A stretch of 36,372 bases of DNA from DATFKA01 sp042095835 (lineage in GTDB: Bacteria; Bacteroidota; Bacteroidia; Chitinophagales; Saprospiraceae), in the NCBI GenBank assembly GCA_042095835.1, contig JBELML010000055.1:1-36372 (forward strand), in the 5' to 3' direction. Each line of letters starts with the position of its first letter. Positions within the stretch are counted from its first letter, which is position 1. This document shows positions 22,801 through 32,049 of this stretch, piece after piece. The notes beneath the pieces were generated by a model. That model saw nothing but the letters and a program-made list of their open reading frames with translations. It made no database searches and was not told the DNA's origin. The position numbers and the translations under genes were made by a program.

Positions 22801-24861
22801 TTATTCTTTGAGCATCCGATCAAAAAAATCGGCAGTGGCTTCGAAGGCAGCCACCCAGTTTTTGTGCAGTAAAAACCCATGAACCTCATCAGGAAATATC
22901 AACTGTTCAAAATGGACTTTCTGTTGACGTAGGGCTTCTACAATAGTCACAGTTTCGCTGAATGGAACATTGCGGTCATCGTCTCCATGGATCAGTAAGA
23001 CAGGCGAGCGCCAGTCTTTGACATAGGGCATAGGAGAGGATTGGAGCGCTAATGCCGCTACTTCGGCTTGCTTGGCAGGGTCATAGGATCGTACAAAATT
23101 ATTGATGACTACATTCCAATCGTGTACGCCATGTATATCCACACCTGCTGCAAAAAGGTCAGAGGCTTTTGCAAGTCCCAAGGCGGTAAGATAGCCTCCA
23201 TAGGAGCCGCCCCACAGACCAATTTTTTGAGGATTGACATCGGCTCTGCTACGCAGATAGGTGCCAGCGCCCATCACATCATTAAACTCGCTAGCGCCTC
23301 TAGCACCATAGTTCAAGGCTTCTCGGAATTCCATGCCATAGCCGATCCCACTGCGGTAGTTGACAGAGAGTACAATATAACCTTGGCTGGCTAGGTATTG
23401 ATTCAGGGCGTAAGCGTTGTGATAATAGCCTCGGTGATGAAAACCAAGTAGCATTTGTCTTCTAGAGCCACCGTGAAAGAAAAGGACGGCGGGGTATTGT
23501 TTACCCTTCTCCATCTTAGCTGGCTTGAATAATTGGCCATGTATTTTCATGCCATCCGATGCGGAAAAGATTACCTGCTCAGGCTCTACGAGTGACTTTC
23601 TCTTTGGAAAGGTCGCTGGAAAATCATCCTTGGCTATTTGGGAGACTTGGCCATTGTCAACTTTAGCTACGTAGGCTGGGAAGGTCTCTGAGCTGGCTAG
23701 ACAAACGGTCATGCCTCCTTTGGTCGCCAAAGGAGACCATTGGATACCACTATCGCCAGTCAAGCGTTTGGGAGATTGGCCAGGGCTTACACTCCAAACA
23801 TGCTGTCGGTCCACATCGCCTTGGTTGGATGAATATAGAATTTGGCTACGGTCAGGTGTCATAGAGACGAACTGTACCTCGAATTGTCCAGGCGTCAACC
23901 ACTTTGCTGGACCACCATTGGCAGGGACAGCATAAAGCTGAGTATAGCCTTCTCCTTCGTAGGGAAAGGTGATATGATCATCTTGCGTCCAGAAAATAGC
24001 ATTAGCGGAGGAGATACCCCGAAAAGCACTACCTGTGCCTTCTTGAGCTTTCCATATCTCTTGGGTTGTCTGCTTGTCTAAATCATGTACTAGAATGGAC
24101 CAGGGCAGGGCCGATCGACGCGGCATAAAAGGTAGCATGCCGCTTTGACTAGGAATGCGAATAAAAGCGATTTGGGTCCCATCGGGCGACCAAGCGACTT
24201 GACCGTCATTGTCAACACTAGGCGAAATATAGGCTAATCGATGGTTTGCTAAATCGAATAAACCAACGTATGCATGATCTCCACGACGCGACTCAAAAGC
24301 GAGGTAGCTACTATTAGGCGACCAGCGGAGTCCACTAGCGCTCCCTCGGATGGTAAAGGCCTTTTTCGCCATTTCCTTCTCCATATCATAAAGCCAAACT
24401 TGACCACCTTTAAGAAAAGCGAGCTGTTGTCCATCGGGTGATAAGGTCGGTGCCGCTCCAGTACTTAAGGTATCTATGGCATTATTGGATAGGGTGATCT
24501 TAAGGATTAGTCTTTGAGCTCCATCGGGAGCACTCGTTGGGTTTGGGATTTCTCCTCGACGATTGGGCGCACCACCTCTGACAAAAAGAATAGCTTGGTC
24601 ATCGGGTGTGAATTGCAGGTTGCTGATCGCCTGGCCATCATCTGATGAATAATTAGTGATGGCTTCGCTTTGACCAGTAGTGAGGTCAGCAAGCCAGATA
24701 TTTCTTTTTCCCTCTTGGTTAAAAACCCAGGCAACCTGCTCACTTTCCTGAGCGGCAACCAAATCACTAGGAAATGGGCTGCTCAAAATATCTTTGATAC
24801 TGTATTGCCCATAGATAAGGCTGGAAGAAAATAGGCATAAAAGTAGTAGATGTCTTTTCAT
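22801..24861 (-). CDS. Secreted S9 family peptidase (prolyl oligopeptidase/DPP-like)
   Basis: A 686-residue serine peptidase. A signal peptide (KRHLLLLCLFSSSLIYG, about 1-19) is followed by a beta-propeller of TolB/PD40-like repeats (for example SPDGQQLAFLKGGQVWLYD, WSPDGTQIAFIR, TPDRSQILYSSNQG) and a C-terminal alpha/beta hydrolase domain from about residue 430. The catalytic triad is visible: Ser in GGSYGGYL (about 552), Asp in HGDDDRNVP (about 625) and His in DEVHGF (about 660). It likely cleaves short peptides in the periplasm; cleavage preference is not readable. It is divergent from the TolC-copA genes and upstream of mscL. Confidence 0.94.
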   Translation of the reverse strand: MKRHLLLLCLFSSSLIYGQYSIKDILSSPFPSDLVAAQESEQVAWVFNQEGKRNIWLADLTTGQSEAITNYSSDDGQAISNLQFTPDDQAILFVRGGAPNRRGEIPNPTSAPDGAQRLILKITLSNNAIDTLSTGAAPTLSPDGQQLAFLKGGQVWLYDMEKEMAKKAFTIRGSASGLRWSPNSSYLAFESRRGDHAYVGLFDLANHRLAYISPSVDNDGQVAWSPDGTQIAFIRIPSQSGMLPFMPRRSALPWSILVHDLDKQTTQEIWKAQEGTGSAFRGISSANAIFWTQDDHITFPYEGEGYTQLYAVPANGGPAKWLTPGQFEVQFVSMTPDRSQILYSSNQGDVDRQHVWSVSPGQSPKRLTGDSGIQWSPLATKGGMTVCLASSETFPAYVAKVDNGQVSQIAKDDFPATFPKRKSLVEPEQVIFSASDGMKIHGQLFKPAKMEKGKQYPAVLFFHGGSRRQMLLGFHHRGYYHNAYALNQYLASQGYIVLSVNYRSGIGYGMEFREALNYGARGASEFNDVMGAGTYLRSRADVNPQKIGLWGGSYGGYLTALGLAKASDLFAAGVDIHGVHDWNVVINNFVRSYDPAKQAEVAALALQSSPMPYVKDWRSPVLLIHGDDDRNVPFSETVTIVEALRQQKVHFEQLIFPDEVHGFLLHKNWVAAFEATADFFDRMLKE

Positions 24862-24918
24862 GTGTGTAAGTTTATTCTCCTAATGGTCAATACAATGACT
24901 TCGCTAAAAAAGGAAGGT

Positions 24919-26169
24919 ATGTGTACTCGTTTCAATAAAAATAAAAACTTCTACCTCATTCTCCTAATCCTTGGTGTGTCTAGCATGCTTAGTGGACAGA
25001 CGATGAATGCTTTGGTGAAGATTGCTTTAGAGGAAAACTTGCAACTCAAAACGGCAGATTTGGAATATCAGGCGGCTTGGACCAAGCCTGATCAGGTCAG
25101 TCAACTGCCTGATCCTGAATTGTCATTAGGCGCGTTTATTCTACCTGTTGAGACTCGCTTAGGTGCTCAGCTTTTGAGGATTGGAGCTAGTCAAATGTTG
25201 CCTCAAAAAGGATTACTCAATGCACAAAGAGAATTGGCCATTGCAGAAGCGAAAACTATATATAGCTATAGGGAAGCGAGTACTTATGACCTGGTCTATC
25301 AAGTAAAAAAAGCCTACCTATCTCTATATGAGTTAAAAGAGAGCCAGCGTATTTTGAATCGTAATATCGACCTGTTTAAATCCTTAGAGCGGTTTGCGAT
25401 CACTAAGGTAGCTAGTGGCCAAGCTACTGCTGCGGATGCCCTGAGAGCTCAACTGCGAGTCAAAGCACTTGAGCAGCAGATCATCACCTTGAAAGGGGAA
25501 GAGGTACAACCTCAATCAGATTTAAATCATTATCTCAATCAAGATTATAATAATAAATTCTTTCTGCTAGAGAAGCTGGAGCTTGCCCAACTACCTTATG
25601 CCGAAGAAGCTCTACTGGCCAGCTTTACGGATGATCATCCTTTATTAGTTGCCTTTCAGCAGCAAGAAAATATTGTAGATCAAAGAATGCTGGTCAACGA
25701 GAAGCGTAATCAACCCGCCTTTGGTCTTGGTTTGGATTACTTCCTGGTGAATGGCCGTACGGATGCTGATCCTACTAATAATGGTCGAGATATTATACAA
25801 GTCAGAGGCTCTGTAAAAATACCTCTTCATCAGCAGCGTTATTTGGCGAAAAATGAGGAAGAAAAAATAAAAAAAGAAATCCTGCAAAATCAAAAAGCGG
25901 ACCTTAAACACGAAATGGCTACCCAGCTTAAAAAAGCTTTTGCGGATTATCAGACGGCGATCACGCAATATGCACTTTATGAAGAGCAAATCGTCATTGT
26001 CAAAGCGGCACTGAATATTTTACAAAGTGAGTACAGCAATACGGGCAAAAAATTTGATGAATTATTAGCTCTACAGAAAGACTTATTCGATTATGATTTG
26101 TTAAAACTAAAGACAATTGTGAAAAGTCATCTTGCCAAAAGTCAAATTGAAAAATTTGTAGCGAGATAG
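24919..26169 (+). CDS. TolC family outer membrane protein of the copper locus
   Basis: About 416 residues. A signal peptide (NKNFYLILLILGVSSMLSG) is followed by two OEP-type halves with long helices (for example LVKIALEENLQLKTADLEYQ; the PDPELSLGAFILP segment typical of heavy-metal efflux TolC proteins; and ANNGRD-like loop region in the second half). It resembles CusC/CzcC proteins. I chose the ATG at 24919, preceded by AAGGAAGG and leading straight into the signal peptide; earlier ATGs at 24850 and 24895 would extend into or next to the S9 start. It is five bases before copA, so the two are co-transcribed. No RND pump or adaptor is present beside it, which leaves its partner open. Confidence 0.88.
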   Translation: MCTRFNKNKNFYLILLILGVSSMLSGQTMNALVKIALEENLQLKTADLEYQAAWTKPDQVSQLPDPELSLGAFILPVETRLGAQLLRIGASQMLPQKGLLNAQRELAIAEAKTIYSYREASTYDLVYQVKKAYLSLYELKESQRILNRNIDLFKSLERFAITKVASGQATAADALRAQLRVKALEQQIITLKGEEVQPQSDLNHYLNQDYNNKFFLLEKLELAQLPYAEEALLASFTDDHPLLVAFQQQENIVDQRMLVNEKRNQPAFGLGLDYFLVNGRTDADPTNNGRDIIQVRGSVKIPLHQQRYLAKNEEEKIKKEILQNQKADLKHEMATQLKKAFADYQTAITQYALYEEQIVIVKAALNILQSEYSNTGKKFDELLALQKDLFDYDLLKLKTIVKSHLAKSQIEKFVAR

Positions 26170-26174
26170 TTTTA

Positions 26175-28379
26175 ATGACGTTTATTATGGCAGATCAATC
26201 TGTATCAGAAATATTTCAAGTCAAGGGTATGCATTGCGCTGCCTGTGTGATTCAGGTAGAAAAAGCCCTAAAGCAGGTTTCTAAAGTAGAGCAAGCCTCG
26301 GTTAACCTTTCTAATCATACCGCTACGGTCAGTTGGAGAGGAGACCTACCCTCAGATCAGTTGAAGTCGGTTTTGCAAAAAGAAGGATATGACCTGGAGC
26401 AGATCAAGAGCAAAAAAGGTATCCGTACTTATCAGGCTAGCCTCCAAAATGCGCTCAAAAGGCGTACATTGATTTCAGCATTATTGACGGTACCTGTGGT
26501 GGTTCTGGCTATGGGCTTTCCCAATTGGGTATGGACACCCTGGCTTTCGCTTTTATTGTCGATACCTGTTTTATTTGGCTTGGGTTTATCCTATTATAAA
26601 AAATCTTGGCAGCAGGCCAAGATGGGCAAGGTCAGCATGGATACCCTTGTAGCCTTGAGTACTGGTATTGCTTTTGTATACAGCCTTTTCAATACCTTGT
26701 TTCCGGCATATCTGAGCTCCAAAGGTTTAGAACCACACCTGTATTACGAGGCGGCTTTAGTGATTATCACTTTTATCACCCTCGGGAAATGGCTCGAAGA
26801 GTGGGCCAAGTCAAAAACGGGCCAAGCAATAGAAAAACTAATGGACCTAGAGCCACAGATGGTTAATATTCTGTTGCGTGGGCGAGTGATTCCAACCAAA
26901 GTCGACTTTGTGAAACCAGGGCAATTGGCTTTGATTAAACCTGGAGAAAAAGTCTCTGTAGATGGTCGTGTGATCAAAGGGAAGTCCTATGTTGATGAAA
27001 GTGCGATTACCGGAGAGTTTCAGGCTGCTGCCAAAACGATAGGGGCGAAAGTTTTTGCAGGTACCATGAACCAAAAGGGGAGCCTGGAGGTAGAAATTGA
27101 AAAGGCAGGCGATGCTACGGTATTAGCTAAAATTATAGATAGCGTGCAGCGGGCTCAAGGTAGTAAGGCCCCGATTGAGCGCTTTGTAAACAAGGTCGCC
27201 AGCGTATTTGTACCCGTAGTACTTTTACTTGCCCTGGCTACTTTTATACTTTGGATAAGTATCGGTGGATGGGATCAATTAGATATGGCTATTAATAATG
27301 CAATTGCGGTATTGATTATCGCTTGTCCTTGTGCATTGGGCCTTGCTACGCCTACGGCAATTATGGTCGGAGTAGGCAAGGGCGCACAGCATAATATTCT
27401 AATCAAAGATGCTGCTAGTCTAGAGATGGTGCAGCAGATTGATGTGATCATGATGGATAAGACGGGAACGATTACGAGCGGCAATACCCAGGTGAAAGAG
27501 GCGGTATGGATGCCTGAAGCTATCGCTAGCGATAGGGCCATTCTTAAAGCTATGGAGCAGCGTTCGGATCATCCTCTAGCCAATGCCATCATCAATGCTT
27601 TATCGGCCATTGATAGCAGTGCTGTTGATTTTGAGACTCAAGAAGAGCAAGCTGGCAAGGGCTTGGAGGCTTGGACTGAGGCTCAAGAAAAATATTGGGT
27701 AGGCAACCAAGGCTTGGCCCAGCAAAATGGAGCTGTTCTAAGCGATGATTTTGCGGTGGGGCAGGAGGGAAGCCTAGTTTTTTTTGGAAAAAATAAAAGC
27801 CTACTCGCTTATTTTGTAATTGACGACGAAATCAAACCAGGAGCTAAGGAGGCTATTCAGCAACTCGCCGCAGATGGAAAAGAAGTTTGGATGCTTACTG
27901 GCGATCACAAAGCCAATGCCAAGCGTATTGCAGAAAGGGTAGGTATATCGCAATGGTATGCGGGTTTGCTTCCTGAAGAAAAAGGCCAATACGTGAAAGA
28001 TTTACAGCAAAAAGGGAAAAAAGTAGCCATGGTTGGTGATGGAATCAACGATGCGGAGTCCCTGGCCTTGGCAGACATGAGTATAGCTATGGGTAATGGG
28101 AGTGATATAGCCATCGATATTGCTCAAATGACTTTAGTCGGTACGGACCTGCATCTGCTCCCTAAAGCGCTTAAGCTTTCTCGCAAAACGCTGGCATTCA
28201 TCCAGCAGAATTTATTTTGGGCCTTTGTGTATAATATATTGGCTATTCCAATTGCAGTAGGCGTGCTCTATCCGATTAATGGGTTTTTATTGAATCCTAT
28301 GATTGCGGGGGCAGCTATGGCTTTCAGTTCTGTTTCAGTGGTTTTAAATAGCTTAAGATTAAAATGGATAAAACTATAA
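26175..28379 (+). CDS. copA: Copper-translocating P-type ATPase (P1B-1 type)
   Basis: A 734-residue heavy-metal pump. One N-terminal HMA domain has CAAC at residues 21-24; membrane segments follow; the actuator loop has DESAITGE; the ion-binding CPC is at 384-386 (IIACPCALGLATP); the phosphorylated Asp is D428 in DKTGTITSG; the SDHPLANA motif and GDGINDAESLALADM hinge complete the catalytic part. The last segments have the YN and MAFSSVS patterns associated with Cu(I) specificity. It exports Cu(I) from the cytoplasm. An alternative ATG at 26187 (ADQSVSE) is equally good. Its 3' end overlaps or abuts the small HMA gene; upstream is a TolC-type gene. Confidence 0.96.
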   Translation: MTFIMADQSVSEIFQVKGMHCAACVIQVEKALKQVSKVEQASVNLSNHTATVSWRGDLPSDQLKSVLQKEGYDLEQIKSKKGIRTYQASLQNALKRRTLISALLTVPVVVLAMGFPNWVWTPWLSLLLSIPVLFGLGLSYYKKSWQQAKMGKVSMDTLVALSTGIAFVYSLFNTLFPAYLSSKGLEPHLYYEAALVIITFITLGKWLEEWAKSKTGQAIEKLMDLEPQMVNILLRGRVIPTKVDFVKPGQLALIKPGEKVSVDGRVIKGKSYVDESAITGEFQAAAKTIGAKVFAGTMNQKGSLEVEIEKAGDATVLAKIIDSVQRAQGSKAPIERFVNKVASVFVPVVLLLALATFILWISIGGWDQLDMAINNAIAVLIIACPCALGLATPTAIMVGVGKGAQHNILIKDAASLEMVQQIDVIMMDKTGTITSGNTQVKEAVWMPEAIASDRAILKAMEQRSDHPLANAIINALSAIDSSAVDFETQEEQAGKGLEAWTEAQEKYWVGNQGLAQQNGAVLSDDFAVGQEGSLVFFGKNKSLLAYFVIDDEIKPGAKEAIQQLAADGKEVWMLTGDHKANAKRIAERVGISQWYAGLLPEEKGQYVKDLQQKGKKVAMVGDGINDAESLALADMSIAMGNGSDIAIDIAQMTLVGTDLHLLPKALKLSRKTLAFIQQNLFWAFVYNILAIPIAVGVLYPINGFLLNPMIAGAAMAFSSVSVVLNSLRLKWIKL

Positions 28380-28381
28380 AT

Positions 28382-28597
28382 ATGCATACGATAAAACTTA
28401 AGACAGATATCAATTGTGGTGGCTGCAAAGCAAAAGTAAAACCTATCCTTGATGATGAACCCGCTATTGAAAATTGGGAGGTCGATCTAGAGCACGCTGA
28501 TCGTATCCTAAGTGTTGAGACAGATAGTCTTACTGCGGAGGAGATAAGCGAACTCCTGGGATTAGTAGGCTATAATGGAACGGCGGTGGAGGGATAA
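28382..28597 (+). CDS. Small HMA-domain protein, CopZ-like metallochaperone
   Basis: A 71-residue HMA domain: HTIKLKTDINCGGCKAKVKP carries the CxxC (CGGC) metal site, followed by the beta-alpha-beta pattern and a C-terminal LLGLVGYNGTAVEG. It would carry Cu(I) to CopA or sense it in the cytoplasm. I chose the ATG two bases after the copA stop; an in-frame ATG at 28364 overlapping copA is possible. It ends the copper operon and is followed by a strong terminator. Its sequence is more acidic (LDDEPAIENWEVDLEHAD) than typical CopZ, so specificity is inferred from context only. Confidence 0.85.
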   Translation: MHTIKLKTDINCGGCKAKVKPILDDEPAIENWEVDLEHADRILSVETDSLTAEEISELLGLVGYNGTAVEG

Positions 28598-28600
28598 TAA

Positions 28601-28636
28601 AAAAGCCATTGCATCTGAGAAGACGCAATGGCTTTT
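28601..28636. terminator. Bidirectional intrinsic terminator between copper operon and infB
   Basis: AAAAGCCATTGC (28601-28612) and GCAATGGCTTTT (28625-28636) are perfect 12-base inverted arms with a 12-base loop. Both flanks give T-runs, one for the copper operon on the plus strand and one for infB on the minus strand. Confidence 0.85.
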
Positions 28637-28657
28637 AGTATAGAAGCTATTAACTTC

Positions 28658-31600
28658 TTATCGTTTAGAATAATCAAGTGTTTGTTTGATCTCGATAATC
28701 TCATAAGCCTCGACCGTATCGCCAACCTTTATATCATTAAAGTTTTCGATAGAAAGACCACATTCTAGACCATTCTTGACTTCCTTCACATCATCTTTAA
28801 AGCGTTTGAGTGAAGCTAATTTACCGTGCGCCCCTTCCTTGGTAGGATAGACGACAATACCATCGCGGATCAAACGGATATGGTTGTTTTTAGCGATTTT
28901 ACCATCTTTAACATAAGAACCGGCAACGGTACCCACTTTGGATATTTTGAAGGTTTCGCGAATTTCCACCTCACCCAAGAGTTTCTCTTCTTTAGTAGGT
29001 TCGAGCATCCCTTCAATAGCGAGTTTGATTTCCTCGATTGTTTCGTAGATGATAGAGTAGGTTTTGATTTGTACACCTTCTTTCTCTGCTAATTTACGCG
29101 CATTCATAGAAGGACGTACTTGGAAACCAATGATAATTGCATCAGAAGCAGATGCCAACAATACATCGGATTCAATAATCTGACCCACTGCTTTATGGAT
29201 AACATTTACTTGTACCGTCTCAACGGATAGTTTGATTAAGGAGTCTGATAATGCTTCGACAGAACCATCCACATCCCCTTTAACGATCAAGTTCAACTCT
29301 TTAAAGGTACCTAAGGCAAGACGACGACCGATCTCATCGAGCGAGATACGTTTAGTAGCTCGGTTGGCTTGCTCTCTAGAAATCTGAGAACGCTTCGTTG
29401 CCAGTGCTTTTGCATCTTGCTCTGTTTCCATTTCTTTCATGATTTCTCCAGCTTGTGGAGCACCACTTAGACCTAGGATCATCACAGGTTTAGAAGGACC
29501 GGCTTCCTTTATACGTTTACCTCTTTCATTCATCATGGCACGTACTTTACCAGCATGCTCACCTGCTACAATCGGATCACCGATATGCAGTGTACCATTC
29601 TGGACAAGCACCTTGGTTACATAACCACGGCCTTTTTCAAGAGAAGCTTCCACTACAGTACCAGTAGCAAGTCTCTTAGGATTCGCTTTTAGTTCGAGGA
29701 TTTCTGCTTCTAATAATACCTTTTCTAGTAGCTCATCGATACCGGTACCATTTTTAGCAGATATATCTTGTGACTGATAAGAACCTCCCCATTCTTCGAC
29801 TAGGAAATTCATACTCGCCAACTCTTGCTTGATGCGCTCTGGTTGAGCACCTGGTTTATCAATCTTATTGATAGCAAATACCATAGGAACGCCCGCAGCT
29901 TGAGAGTGAGAAATGGCTTCCTTGGTTTGAGGCATGATATTATCATCTGCTGCAATAATGATGATGGCAATATCTGTAACCTTCGCACCCCTGGCACGCA
30001 TCGCTGTAAAGGCCTCGTGACCAGGTGTATCTAAGAAGGTAACCCCTTGACCACCTTCGGTTTTTACCTCGTAGGCACCAATGTGCTGGGTGATACCACC
30101 TGCCTCACCGGAGGCTACATTAGCACTACGGATATAATCTAATAGAGAAGTTTTACCGTGGTCAACGTGACCCATGACGGTAACGATAGGATTACGAGGC
30201 TCCAAATCTGCAGGATCATCTATAATCTCCTCTTCTTCCTCTCCAGCTAGCTGCTCTTCTGCGTTGATGAAAGAAACTTCAAAGTCAAATTCATCGGCTA
30301 CTAGTTCGATGACTTCGGCATCAAGTCTCTGGTTGATCGAAACGATGATACCCAGGTTCATACAAGTAGTGATCACATCAGTGACCGGTACATTCATGAT
30401 ACTAGCTAGCTCAGAAACAGAGATGAATTCTGTAACTTCTAATTTCTTGTCAGTCTCCTGCTGCGCTTCTAAAGCTTCTTGCTTTTCTTTTAAGCGATCT
30501 CTTTTATCTCTTTGAAGCTTCTGTCTTCTTTTTTTACCACCACCCTGAAGACGGGCCATGGTAGCCTTGATCTTTTCTTCGATCTCCTTTTGAGAGACTT
30601 CTTTAGTCTCATCTTTTTGGATAGATCTTTTACGAGCTTTACCTCTATCGGCGGTTCTATTTCCACCTCTATTACTTCCACCTCTGCTATTTCCACCTTG
30701 ATTTTGGTTGCTACTACCAGGAGTATTCTCAACCGCAATCTTTTTGCGTTTTCTTTTTTTGCGTTGTGGTGCATCACCACTTCCACTATTATTACTGGTA
30801 TTGCCAGATCCAGGTTTTTGCCTGTTGGGTCCTGGCGTTTGCCCACCACTGGTGGCGCGAGGTCTCCTCACTCTACCGTCATTGCCAGAGTTGGGACGCT
30901 GAGGGTTGTTTCTTTCTCTTTTTTCAGGAGCACCAGCTTCTTTGGTTTTCTTCTTTTTAGGTCTTTGAAACTTGTTGGTATCAATTTTACCCAAAATCTT
31001 CAATCCTCTAAGCTCTGGCGTTTTGCCTCTGAAAACGTCTTTAGGGTCTCGCCCCTCTGGCAATTCCCCTTCATTTTCTACTATAGTTGTAGCATCTTGG
31101 CTATTATCTTCTAGAGTAGGTAAGTCTTTTTCAGCGACGGGCGCTTCAGTTTTTGTGCTTGGTGGCGTTTCTATCACTTCTTGTGGTGCTTGTGTTTTTT
31201 CCTCCGGAGCTTCAGCAGCGGGGGTGGTTTCCTCTTTTTGCGGAGGTGTTTCAACTTCAGCTTTAGGGGCAGGTTTTGTTTCTTTAGGCTCTTCAGTAGG
31301 CTTGTTAGCCCTTTTTTGAAGGTTGCCTCCCAAGTCAATTTTACCTAGTGTTTTTAACTTAATCCGAGGAGCTTCAGCTCTAGTGACGACCTCTTCTTTC
31401 GTTTCCTCTACAGCAGGAGGGGTTTGTTCAACCACTGGTGGTGGAGGAGCAACTTCTACAGCGACTTCAGGGGCATCTTCTTTCTTGTTTCTAGAACCAA
31501 TGTTGATTTGACGTGCTTTTTCTTTAATGTCGATAGACTTTTGAAACTCTTTCAGCAGCGAATCATACATCTCATCGGTAATCTTGGCCGTAGGCTTATT

Positions 31601-31693
31601 CTCGATTTCGTGACCATTATCCGTCAGAAAATCGACAATTGTGCTTGTACCAACATTGAGTTCTTTTGCTATCTTAACTAAACGTTTCGCCAT
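28658..31693 (-). CDS. infB: Translation initiation factor IF-2
   Basis: A 1011-residue GTPase that places initiator tRNA on the 30S subunit. The IF2_N domain (AKRLVKIAKELNVGTSTIVDFL) is followed by a long low-complexity region, rich in Pro, Glu and Ala and then Lys, Arg, Gly, Asn (about residues 60-420), and a second IF2_N-like unit (about 425-475, SVSELASIMNVPVTDVITTC). The G domain begins near residue 505 (VTVMGHVDHGKTSLLDYIR), with DTPGHEAF and NKIDKP; domains II, III and the C-terminal C2 follow. The full core is present. It is the last gene of rimP-nusA-infB but is separated from nusA by 356 bases that hold a hairpin and a possible promoter. Confidence 0.97.
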   Translation of the reverse strand: MAKRLVKIAKELNVGTSTIVDFLTDNGHEIENKPTAKITDEMYDSLLKEFQKSIDIKEKARQINIGSRNKKEDAPEVAVEVAPPPPVVEQTPPAVEETKEEVVTRAEAPRIKLKTLGKIDLGGNLQKRANKPTEEPKETKPAPKAEVETPPQKEETTPAAEAPEEKTQAPQEVIETPPSTKTEAPVAEKDLPTLEDNSQDATTIVENEGELPEGRDPKDVFRGKTPELRGLKILGKIDTNKFQRPKKKKTKEAGAPEKRERNNPQRPNSGNDGRVRRPRATSGGQTPGPNRQKPGSGNTSNNSGSGDAPQRKKRKRKKIAVENTPGSSNQNQGGNSRGGSNRGGNRTADRGKARKRSIQKDETKEVSQKEIEEKIKATMARLQGGGKKRRQKLQRDKRDRLKEKQEALEAQQETDKKLEVTEFISVSELASIMNVPVTDVITTCMNLGIIVSINQRLDAEVIELVADEFDFEVSFINAEEQLAGEEEEEIIDDPADLEPRNPIVTVMGHVDHGKTSLLDYIRSANVASGEAGGITQHIGAYEVKTEGGQGVTFLDTPGHEAFTAMRARGAKVTDIAIIIIAADDNIMPQTKEAISHSQAAGVPMVFAINKIDKPGAQPERIKQELASMNFLVEEWGGSYQSQDISAKNGTGIDELLEKVLLEAEILELKANPKRLATGTVVEASLEKGRGYVTKVLVQNGTLHIGDPIVAGEHAGKVRAMMNERGKRIKEAGPSKPVMILGLSGAPQAGEIMKEMETEQDAKALATKRSQISREQANRATKRISLDEIGRRLALGTFKELNLIVKGDVDGSVEALSDSLIKLSVETVQVNVIHKAVGQIIESDVLLASASDAIIIGFQVRPSMNARKLAEKEGVQIKTYSIIYETIEEIKLAIEGMLEPTKEEKLLGEVEIRETFKISKVGTVAGSYVKDGKIAKNNHIRLIRDGIVVYPTKEGAHGKLASLKRFKDDVKEVKNGLECGLSIENFNDIKVGDTVEAYEIIEIKQTLDYSKR

Positions 31694-31819
31694 TATTATG
31701 TTTTAATACTTAAATCCTAGCGACCTGTGGCTGTTGTCAGGCGGCTAGTTTTTGCTTCTCTCCCGTTATCAATGGATTAGGAAAATTGTATAGCGATTCT
31801 TATTTTTTGAAATTCAATG

Positions 31820-31847
31820 CAAAGATAGGTGAAAAAGACCAATCAAA
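31820..31847 (-). promoter_or_regulatory. Possible internal infB promoter
   Basis: On the minus strand, TATCTTTG (31820-31827) matches the Bacteroidota -7 consensus TAnnTTTG exactly, and TTTG at 31844-31847 is a -33-like element 16 bases away, slightly short of the usual spacing. It would start an infB transcript with a leader of roughly 120 bases. The rest of 31694-32049 shows no gene. Confidence 0.4.
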
Positions 31848-31997
31848 ACACACACTAAGGCTTAGCGAGCTAATATTCTCTAATTTAATGTCTATTTGGT
31901 TTATCCAAGCTGACTTCCATTCCACATCAACACAAACTTAAATAAAAGAGTTCGTTTTTCGTATAGATTGCTTAAAAATAATGATCCTACAAGCGAT

Positions 31998-32031
31998 TTG
32001 GGCCGATTTATAAAGTTATAGATCGGCCCAA
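31998..32031 (-). terminator. Strong hairpin after nusA
   Basis: TTGGGCCGAT (31998-32007) and ATCGGCCCAA (32022-32031) pair perfectly over ten bases, and the 14-base interval adds five more pairs including one G-T, leaving a 4-base loop. It starts 19 bases after the nusA stop. On the minus strand it is followed by AATCGCTTG, a poor T-run, so it may be an attenuator, an RNA-processing or 3'-end-stabilising hairpin instead of a full terminator. Confidence 0.6.
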
Positions 32032-32049
32032 TAGGTTTTAAACATCCTC

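Noticed and set aside
22761..22889. Extended N terminus of MscL
   Set aside because: The extra 43 residues overlap the S9 peptidase 3' end and do not match the MscL family, which starts at FKEFRDF.
30512..31114. A 200-residue plus-strand open frame opposite infB
   Set aside because: It mirrors the low-complexity Lys/Arg/Gly-rich part of IF-2 and gives a Ser/Phe/Thr-rich product with no domain; it is a shadow of the real gene.
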